Below, piece by piece: positions 6,381 to 11,955 of a stretch of 11,955 bases of DNA (position 1 is the first letter of the stretch; every line of letters begins with the position of its first letter). The notes under the pieces were generated by a model that had not been told where the DNA came from, ran no database searches, and saw only the letters and a program-made list of their open reading frames with translations. Source of the stretch: Desulfobacterales bacterium (GTDB lineage: Bacteria > Desulfobacterota > DSM-4660 > Desulfatiglandales > Desulfatiglandaceae); contig JAMOVZ010000142.1 in NCBI GenBank assembly GCA_027061865.1, positions 1 through 11,955 of the forward strand. Reading direction: 5' to 3'. The position numbers and the translations under genes are program-made.

Positions 6381-8861
6381 ATGGCTCGGCGAGATGAAAA
6401 GAAATTCATCCTTTGGTTCAAGGAAATAGGGATAGAGGACGTGCCCCTGGTGGGCGGCAAGAACGCCTCTCTCGGTGAGATGTACCAGAAACTCCATGAC
6501 AAGGGTATAAAGGTGCCCAATGGATTTGCCATCACCGCTTACGCGTACCGCTACTTCCTGAAGTACGCTGGGATCGAAGATGAAATCAAGAAGATCCTCA
6601 AAGACTTGGACACCCATAACATCGAAGACCTCATGCGAAGGGGGAGGGAGGTAAGGGATATCATAAGGCATGCGGAATTTCCCCCTGACTTGGCCCAGGC
6701 CATATACACTGCCTATGACGAGCTGGCAGCGGAATTCGGCCAAAAAGGCATGGATACCTTGGATGTTGCCATCCGCTCCTCTGCCACCGCCGAGGACCTT
6801 CCTGACGCCTCCTTTGCAGGCCAGCAGGACACTTACCTCAACGTAAGGGGAAGAAGGAGCGTGCTTGATGCCTGCCGCAAGTGCTTTGCAAGCCTATTTA
6901 CAAACCGCGCCATTTCATACCGCCACGACAAGGGATTCGGGCAGTTTGACGTCTCACTCTCAATCGCTGTCCAAAAAATGGTAAGAAGCGATTCAGCCTA
7001 TTCAGGGGTGGTTTTTTCCATTGATACAGAGACGGGCTTCAGGGAGGCGGTGCTCATCACCGCGGCCTACGGGCTGGGGGAGTTTGTGGTCCAAGGAATA
7101 GTAAACCCTGATGAATACTACGTGTTCAAACCCACTTTGAAGCAAGGCAAGAAGGCCATCATCAGCAAGAAGGCGGGCGACAGGGACATGAAGCTGGTCT
7201 ATTCCATGGATGATGACAGCAACGTCCGCAGTGTTCCCATAACATTGATGGAGCGGCACCGTTATGTAATGGATGACGACGAAATCCTCAAGCTGGCAGA
7301 ATGGGCTTGCATCATCGAGGAGCACTACAGCAAAGAGGCGGGGCACTTCAAGCCCATGGACATAGAGTGGGCCAAGGATGGTGACGGCGTAAACGTGGGC
7401 ACAGGTGAGCTCTTTATCGTCCAGGCGCGTCCTGAGACCATTCATTCCCAGAAGGACACCAATGTTTATGAAACCTACCGGCTCTTGGAAAGAGGGCCGG
7501 TGCTGGCAACCGGGACCGCAATCGGCACAAAGATAGGCCAGGGTGTTGCAAAGGTCATTCACTCCACCCTGGAAATGGATCAGTTCAACGAGGGAGAGGT
7601 CCTGGTCACCAGCATGACAGACCCTGACTGGGAACCCATCATGAAGATTGCATCAGCCATTGTCACCAACAAGGGGGGGCGCACGTGCCATGCCGCCATC
7701 GTCTCCAGGGAGCTGGGCATCCCGTGCATTATCGGCACCGGCAACGCCGACGAGGTGATAAAGACCGGCCAAGAGGTAACGGTTGCTTGCTGTGAGGGTG
7801 AGCAGGGCAATGTGTACGAAGGCCTCCTCAAGTTCGAGGTGGAAAGGCTGAACCTTGAGGAGCTTCCCAAGACCAAGACCAAGATAATGATGAATGTGGG
7901 CATCCCGGAGCAGGCCTTCTCCCAAGCCATGATCCCAAACGACGGGGTGGGGCTTGCCCGGGAAGAATTCATCATAAACTCCCATATAGGCATCCATCCC
8001 TTGGCATTGATAGATTATGACAAGCTCAGGGAAAAGGCCAAGACCGACCAGAGGGTGGCAGGTGTGGTTTACAAGATAGACGAAGTGACCAGCGTCTATG
8101 AAGACAAGAAACAGTTCTTCATAGACAAGCTGGCAGAGGGAGTGGCCCGTATTGCTGCGGGCTTCTATCCCAATGACGTGATAGTGAGGCTATCTGACTT
8201 CAAGACCAATGAGTATGAAAACCTGGTGGGCGGCTACCTCTATGAGCCAAAAGAGAGCAATCCGATGATTGGTTGGAGGGGGGCCTCGCGCTACTATGAT
8301 GAAAAGTTCATGCCTGCCTTTGAATTGGAATGCAGAGCCCTTTATAAGGCCCGAAGCGAGATGGGGCTCACCAATATCAAGGTCATGATACCGTTTTGCA
8401 GAACTCCCGAAGAAGGTAAAAGGGTGATCGACCTCATGGCCAAGTTCGGCCTCGTTCAAGGCGAAGAGGGCTTGGAAATTTACGTGATGTGTGAGATCCC
8501 CAGCAACGTGGTTTGCGCCGACGAGTTTTCAGAGATCTTCGATGGATTTTCCATCGGCTCAAATGACCTCACACAGCTCACCTTGGGCCTTGACAGAGAC
8601 TCGGCCTTGGTAGCCCACATCTATGATGAGCGGAACAATGCAGTGAAGAGATTGATAAGGCAGGTGATTCAAACCGCCAAGGAAAAGGGGCGCAAGATAG
8701 GAATTTGCGGGCAGGCTCCAAGCGACTTTCCAGACTTTGCCGAGTTCCTGGTGGAGTGCGGCATTGATTCCATCAGCCTGATCCCCGACACGGTGATAAA
8801 GACCAGGCTCGCGATCGCTGAAAAGGAGAAAGAACTGGGTATAAAACCGGAGGACGAATAA
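6381..8861 (+). CDS. ppsA: Phosphoenolpyruvate synthase (pyruvate, water dikinase)
   Basis: An 826-residue three-domain enzyme, slightly longer than E. coli PpsA (792). It converts pyruvate, ATP and water to phosphoenolpyruvate, AMP and phosphate, the entry step of gluconeogenesis from pyruvate. Residues 1-350 are the ATP-grasp domain, beginning VPLVGGKNASLGEMY and including the AIRSSATAEDLPDASFAGQQ nucleotide-binding stretch and closing with IVQARPET. The central swivelling domain carries the phosphorylated histidine H437 in GGRTCHAAIVSREL. The C-terminal PEP-binding barrel contains IGSNDLTQLTLGLDRDS and the acid/base cysteine C776 in GICGQAPSD; this combination distinguishes PpsA from pyruvate phosphate dikinase. 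The frame is open to an ATG at 6333, but I chose 6381 because a G-rich ribosome binding site precedes it and the family N-terminus (K-K-F-I-L-W-F) starts there. It heads a four-gene cluster, with fabH 3 nt downstream. Confidence 0.95.
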   Translation: MARRDEKKFILWFKEIGIEDVPLVGGKNASLGEMYQKLHDKGIKVPNGFAITAYAYRYFLKYAGIEDEIKKILKDLDTHNIEDLMRRGREVRDIIRHAEFPPDLAQAIYTAYDELAAEFGQKGMDTLDVAIRSSATAEDLPDASFAGQQDTYLNVRGRRSVLDACRKCFASLFTNRAISYRHDKGFGQFDVSLSIAVQKMVRSDSAYSGVVFSIDTETGFREAVLITAAYGLGEFVVQGIVNPDEYYVFKPTLKQGKKAIISKKAGDRDMKLVYSMDDDSNVRSVPITLMERHRYVMDDDEILKLAEWACIIEEHYSKEAGHFKPMDIEWAKDGDGVNVGTGELFIVQARPETIHSQKDTNVYETYRLLERGPVLATGTAIGTKIGQGVAKVIHSTLEMDQFNEGEVLVTSMTDPDWEPIMKIASAIVTNKGGRTCHAAIVSRELGIPCIIGTGNADEVIKTGQEVTVACCEGEQGNVYEGLLKFEVERLNLEELPKTKTKIMMNVGIPEQAFSQAMIPNDGVGLAREEFIINSHIGIHPLALIDYDKLREKAKTDQRVAGVVYKIDEVTSVYEDKKQFFIDKLAEGVARIAAGFYPNDVIVRLSDFKTNEYENLVGGYLYEPKESNPMIGWRGASRYYDEKFMPAFELECRALYKARSEMGLTNIKVMIPFCRTPEEGKRVIDLMAKFGLVQGEEGLEIYVMCEIPSNVVCADEFSEIFDGFSIGSNDLTQLTLGLDRDSALVAHIYDERNNAVKRLIRQVIQTAKEKGRKIGICGQAPSDFPDFAEFLVECGIDSISLIPDTVIKTRLAIAEKEKELGIKPEDE

Positions 8862-8864
8862 TTC

Positions 8865-9857
8865 ATGGCATCTATGAGGATTCTGGGCACCGGCTCCTAT
8901 GTGCCGCCAAAGGTCTTGACAAACTACGACCTGGTGAAGATGGGGCTTGACACCTCGCATGAATGGATTGTGCAGCGCACCGGCATCAGTGAGCGCAGGA
9001 TGGCAGATCCTGATGTTGCAACCTCTGATTTGGCCTGCGAGGCCTCGGTCAAGGCCCTGGACATGGCCGGGATGAGCCCACAGGATATTGATCTCATAAT
9101 CCTTGCGACCATCACGCCGGACACCTGTTGCCCGGCAGGCGCAAACTGGCTCCAGGCAAAGCTCGAGGCCGACCAAGCCGTCACCTTTGATGTGACAGCG
9201 GCATGCTCCGGCTTCATCTTTGCCCTCAACGTGGCAGAGCAATACCTGAAGGCCGGCACCTACCGCTACATCCTGGTTGCCGCAGCAGAGGTGATGACAC
9301 GCACCGTTAACTGGAAGGACAGGGCCACTTGCATCCTTTGGGGAGATGGGGCAGGGGCCGCTGTGGTCACCTGGGCAGACTCTGGCCCAGAGATCCTCTC
9401 CACCCACACCCATACGGATGGAAAAAACGGCCAAGACCTCTTGCTCCCTGGAGGGGGCTCAAAGACCACTCCAATCTCCCACGAAAGCGTGGACAAGGGG
9501 CTCCATTACCTTACCATGATAGAAGCTAACCAGAGCTTCAGGGTGGCTGTGCGCCACTTCGTGGAATCCATAAAGGAGGCCGTTAGCAGCAACGGGCTCA
9601 CCGTGGAGGATGTGGACTGGTTTATCCCTCACCAAGCAAATCTCCGCATGTTCCACTCCATTGCCAAGAGCCTCAAGATACCCATGGAAAAATTTTATGT
9701 AACCATTCACAAGTATGGAAACATTTCGGGGGCCTCGTGTGCCATTGCCCTTGACGAAGCGGTAAGGGACGGAAGTATAAAGAAGGGCCACCTGGTGTGC
9801 ATGCCGGTCTTTGGTGGCGGGCTTACCTGGGGGAGCGCCTTGATTAGATGGGAATAG
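8865..9857 (+). CDS. fabH: Beta-ketoacyl-ACP synthase III (KAS III)
   Basis: A 330-residue thiolase-fold enzyme (E. coli FabH 317). It condenses acetyl- or branched-acyl-CoA with malonyl-ACP, the first step of type II fatty-acid synthesis in the cytosol. The catalytic triad is complete: C114 in VTAACSGF, H256 in IPHQANLRM and N286 in GNISGAS. The CoA-binding segment SHEWIVQRTGISERR (31-45) is typical. The ATG at 8865 is preferred over the ATG three codons on because GGAGG lies 11 nt upstream of the first. The gap from ppsA is 3 nt, so the genes are co-transcribed. KAS III paralogues exist that act in secondary metabolism, but the complete triad and typical N-terminus favour FabH; the wider fab gene set is not in view. 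Confidence 0.93.
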   Translation: MASMRILGTGSYVPPKVLTNYDLVKMGLDTSHEWIVQRTGISERRMADPDVATSDLACEASVKALDMAGMSPQDIDLIILATITPDTCCPAGANWLQAKLEADQAVTFDVTAACSGFIFALNVAEQYLKAGTYRYILVAAAEVMTRTVNWKDRATCILWGDGAGAAVVTWADSGPEILSTHTHTDGKNGQDLLLPGGGSKTTPISHESVDKGLHYLTMIEANQSFRVAVRHFVESIKEAVSSNGLTVEDVDWFIPHQANLRMFHSIAKSLKIPMEKFYVTIHKYGNISGASCAIALDEAVRDGSIKKGHLVCMPVFGGGLTWGSALIRWE

Positions 9858-9869
9858 AAGAGGGCAGAT

Positions 9870-10643
9870 GTGGGAATTGAAAAGCTGAAGGAAAAAAATA
9901 TAGGCTACCTTGCTCACCCTGAAAATTTTTCTCCTGACAAGCCAACCCTTGTGATGGTCCATGGTGCGGGAGGAGCTGCTGAAAATTGGCTTCTCCAACT
10001 GGGCCCCCTTGAACCGCATGCAAATGCCCTCGCCATAGAACTTCCAGGACACGGGAGAACGCCTGGCAAGGGGTACTCTAGTATTGAGGAATACGCCAAC
10101 TGGGTGATAGAAATTCTGGCCTCTAGTTTTACTGGCAACGAAGGCCTGATCCTCATGGGCCACTCCATGGGGGGGGCCATAGTGCAAGAGGTGGCGCTTC
10201 AAGAGCCGGATTTGCTAAAGGGCATCGTCCTTGTCTGTACAGGGGCCCAACTAAAGGTAGCCCCATTCATTCTTGAAGGGCTGAAAAAGGAGTTTAGCAA
10301 GACCGTTGAGATGATCGTAAGTTTTGCTTACTCCAAAGCAACAGACCCGAAAGTGATAAGCCAAGGGGCAAAACTAATGGAAGAGGCAGGCCCAGAGGTG
10401 TTGCTTAATGACTTCTTGGCTTGCAATAGATTTGACTCAACGGGTCGGCTCGGCCGGTTAAAGCTCCCTTGCTTAATTATCTCTGGTGAATACGATAAGC
10501 TTACCCCCCTGAAACTTTCCCAAGAATTGCACCAACTGATCCCTTCAAGCCAGCTTCGGAGCGTTCCTAAGGCGGCCCATATGCCCATGGTGGAAAACCC
10601 CGTGGTATTCAACCAGATACTGGCCCAAGATGTTCAATGGTAA
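9870..10643 (+). CDS. Alpha/beta-fold hydrolase (serine esterase or thioesterase type)
   Basis: A 257-residue alpha/beta hydrolase. The oxyanion-hole motif HGAGG is at 31-35, the nucleophile elbow GHSMGG puts the catalytic serine at S99, the acid is D209 in SGEYDKLTP, and the base is H237 in AAHMPM. A cap region lies at about 130-190. There is no signal peptide, so it acts in the cytosol. The start is a GTG at 9870: an ATG two bases earlier is out of frame and soon stops, and GAGGG lies just upstream. It is 12 nt after fabH and 9 nt before thiL. The position suggests a job on acyl-CoA, acyl-ACP or a small ester, but the sequence does not settle the substrate. BioH-like, haloperoxidase-like and lactonase-like members share these motifs. 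Confidence 0.85.
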   Translation: MGIEKLKEKNIGYLAHPENFSPDKPTLVMVHGAGGAAENWLLQLGPLEPHANALAIELPGHGRTPGKGYSSIEEYANWVIEILASSFTGNEGLILMGHSMGGAIVQEVALQEPDLLKGIVLVCTGAQLKVAPFILEGLKKEFSKTVEMIVSFAYSKATDPKVISQGAKLMEEAGPEVLLNDFLACNRFDSTGRLGRLKLPCLIISGEYDKLTPLKLSQELHQLIPSSQLRSVPKAAHMPMVENPVVFNQILAQDVQW

Positions 10644-10652
10644 GGGGCAGCC

Positions 10653-11687
10653 ATGGAAAAGAGCATTGGAGAGTTGGGCGAGTTTGGCCTCATCGGACTG
10701 ATTGCTTCCATTCTTGAGCAACAAGAAGGCTCTTCGTCCAAAGGGATCGTCTTGGGAATCGGCGATGATGCTGCCGCATTCCGGCCAAATCCCGGTTACG
10801 AAATATTGGTGACCTGCGACTCGGTGGTGGAGGGGAGGCACTATCTTCCACAGCACATCACCTCATTTGAATTGGGAAGGCGCGCCATGGCCTTGAACAT
10901 AAGCGACATAGGAGCTATGGGGGGAAGACCGCTTTACGCCCTCGTATCCCTGGGCCTTAGAACAGATATGTTAGTGGCCGACCTGGAGGCCATGTACCGA
11001 GGATTCCTGAAAGAGCTCATACCCTTTGGCGCCTTTATAATAGGGGGGAATCTCACCCGGGTGGAAGGCTCCCTGTTTATCGATATAACCCTGATTGGAG
11101 AAGTGCAGGCAGGCAAAATAGTGGGCCGCTCTGGTGCTAAACCAGGGGATGCCATCATTGTGACCGGGTACCCGGGAGAGGCCTCGGCAGGGCTCCAATT
11201 ACTTTTTAAAGAGTCCCAGTCCAACAGAGAGATCCTGCATGATCCCCTGGTTCGGACTTACATCCTGCCCTCCCACAGGGCTGTGGAGGGGCAGGCAGTG
11301 GCCGCAACAGGGCTGGCCACCGCCATGATCGATATCAGCGACGGGCTCCTTGGAGACCTGGGGCACATCTGCAAAGAGAGCAGGACGGGAGCTGTAGTGG
11401 AATTGGGCAAACTCCCTGTCAGCGGCGACCTGAGGATGGCTGCCTCGAGGCTTGGGCTTGACCCCCTCAATCTCGTCCTGGGCCCTAGTGATGACTATGA
11501 ACTCATCATTACCTGCCCCCCCAGTGCAGCAGGAGAAATACGCTCAGCCATCTCCCAAGTGAGTGATGTGATTGTTACAGAAATCGGCAAGATCGCCGAA
11601 CCCGGGACCGGTATCAGGCTCCTCAGGCCTGATGGAGAGCTTGAAAAGGCATCACCTTCCGGGTGGAACCACTTTCAAGGACCCTAA
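10653..11687 (+). CDS. thiL: Thiamine-monophosphate kinase
   Basis: A 344-residue protein of the PurM/ThiL/SelD/HypE ATP-binding superfamily (E. coli ThiL 325). It phosphorylates thiamine monophosphate with ATP to thiamine diphosphate, the last step of cofactor synthesis. Family marks are G-I-G-D-D-A-A (35-41), ALNISDIGAMGGRPLYALVS (80-99), IIGGNLTR (129-136), GRSGAKPGDAIIVTG (158-172), and DISDGLLGDLGHIC (227-240). The starting FGLIGLI (11-17) is also typical ('E..li..i'). SelD is excluded because the N-terminal Cys/Sec loop is absent; HypE is unlikely because there is no terminal Cys. The ATG has AGGGG upstream and follows the hydrolase by 9 nt. It appears to be the last gene of the operon; no clear terminator is seen in 11688-11764. 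Confidence 0.95.
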   Translation: MEKSIGELGEFGLIGLIASILEQQEGSSSKGIVLGIGDDAAAFRPNPGYEILVTCDSVVEGRHYLPQHITSFELGRRAMALNISDIGAMGGRPLYALVSLGLRTDMLVADLEAMYRGFLKELIPFGAFIIGGNLTRVEGSLFIDITLIGEVQAGKIVGRSGAKPGDAIIVTGYPGEASAGLQLLFKESQSNREILHDPLVRTYILPSHRAVEGQAVAATGLATAMIDISDGLLGDLGHICKESRTGAVVELGKLPVSGDLRMAASRLGLDPLNLVLGPSDDYELIITCPPSAAGEIRSAISQVSDVIVTEIGKIAEPGTGIRLLRPDGELEKASPSGWNHFQGP

Positions 11688-11764
11688 ATCGGAAATTTCA
11701 GGCATTAACTTTCCCATTAACCCCAATTTAGACAAATTTTTGTGGAAACCGCCCTAAGAAATTG

Positions 11765-11794
11765 TTAAATTATCTTTGAAAATCCGGTTATAAT
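11765..11794 (+). promoter_or_regulatory. Sigma70-type promoter for the downstream leader/gene
   Basis: A perfect -10 TATAAT (11789-11794) lies 18 bp after TTAAAT (11765-11770); a second -35-like TTGTTA overlaps it at 11762-11767. A run of T follows the -10 and initiation is likely near the GGGG at 11801. Confidence 0.65.
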
Positions 11795-11800
11795 TTTTTT

Positions 11801-11943
11801 GGGGATGATTTTATCCTAGGAGCCAGCTCCCAAGGCCGAAGGGGGATGACCTTTTTCAGCTTTGGTAACTGGCTCTTGGGTTTTCCTGCCTCATGAGGGC
11901 AGAAAAGCTGGGCAACAATAAAATCAAAGCGAGGTGAAGGTGC
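11801..11943 (+). promoter_or_regulatory. Structured 5' leader RNA, candidate cis-regulatory element
   Basis: About 140 nt separate the promoter from the next start codon. CCTAGGAGCCAG (11815-11826) and CTGGCTCTTGGG (11869-11880) pair over 12 positions with two G-U pairs. Inside, two folds compete: CTCCC (11827-11831) with GGGGG (11841-11845), or CCAAGG (11830-11835) with CTTTGG (11860-11865). A second hairpin spans 11881-11906 (CTGCC with GGCAG plus TTTT/AAAA). CCAGCT (11823-11828) can also pair perfectly with AGCTGG (11906-11911), which would break the 12-bp helix, giving two exclusive states. I could not match it to TPP, SAM, cobalamin, c-di-GMP or c-di-AMP riboswitch consensus from memory. 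Confidence 0.5.
11931..11937 (+). promoter_or_regulatory. Ribosome binding site of the right-edge gene
   Basis: GAGGTGA is six nt before the ATG at 11944 and fixes that start. Confidence 0.65.
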
Positions 11944-11955
11944 ATGGAGAAGATC
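11944..11955 (+). CDS. Start of an unidentified gene, cut by the window edge
   Basis: Only four codons (M-E-K-I) are visible. The call rests on a good Shine-Dalgarno, an upstream promoter and a long structured leader. Four residues are too few to identify the product. Confidence 0.55.

Noticed and set aside
7002..7562. 186-codon minus-strand open frame opposite ppsA, and a longer one opposite fabH (8559-9434)
   Set aside because: Both are antisense to strongly conserved coding sequence and reflect the G+C-rich codon pattern of the sense gene.
10653..11687. Alternative reading as selenophosphate synthetase (SelD), tempting beside a selenocysteine-lyase-like gene
   Set aside because: The N-terminal catalytic Cys/Sec loop of SelD is missing and the motifs fit ThiL throughout.
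11846..11896. A 16-codon frame (ATG at 11846, TGA at 11894) within the leader, a possible leader peptide
   Set aside because: The G-rich Shine-Dalgarno-like run touches the ATG with no spacer, there is no run of regulatory codons, and the frame lies across the 12-bp helix. RNA structure explains the stretch better.

Overview
The window looks like bacterial chromosome from an anaerobe, most likely a Desulfobacterota (delta-proteobacterium)-like lineage. This is an inference from moderate G+C, the mix of housekeeping genes (PEP synthase, a NifS-type desulfurase, KAS III, ThiL) and the CRISPR-cas locus. No rRNA, tRNA or lineage marker is present, so the assignment is tentative.

Left third (1-3527): part of a CRISPR-cas locus on the minus strand, read right to left as cas1, cas2, cas6 and a Cas8-type large subunit with two CXXC pairs (Cst1-like, subtype I-B). 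The large-subunit gene runs off the left edge at position 1. No CRISPR array and no cas3, cas4, cas5 or cas7 lies inside the window; the interference genes would be expected further left. The cas6/cas8 pair is visibly A+T-richer than cas1/cas2. The two pairs are separated by 129 bp that holds a small inverted-repeat element, which suggests a modular join.

Middle (3401-6380): a 330-bp non-coding region with a strong 19-bp hairpin terminator, then a plus-strand glycine-zipper lipoprotein of unknown function (3731-4459). It converges on a minus-strand pair in which a NifS-like cysteine desulfurase (5047-6192), with an active-site loop resembling selenocysteine lyase, overlaps by 11 nt a nicotinamidase-like cysteine hydrolase (4485-5057).

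Right half (6381-11687): a tight plus-strand cluster, probably one operon: ppsA, fabH, an alpha/beta hydrolase and thiL, with gaps of 3, 12 and 9 nt. These genes supply PEP for gluconeogenesis, start fatty-acid synthesis, hydrolyse an unknown ester or thioester, and make thiamine diphosphate.

Right end (11688-11955): a good sigma70-type promoter starts a roughly 140-nt leader RNA. It has a 12-bp closing helix and a competing alternative pairing, and precedes a gene of which only the first four codons (M-E-K-I) are in view. I could not match this leader to a riboswitch class I know. It is the best candidate here for something undescribed.
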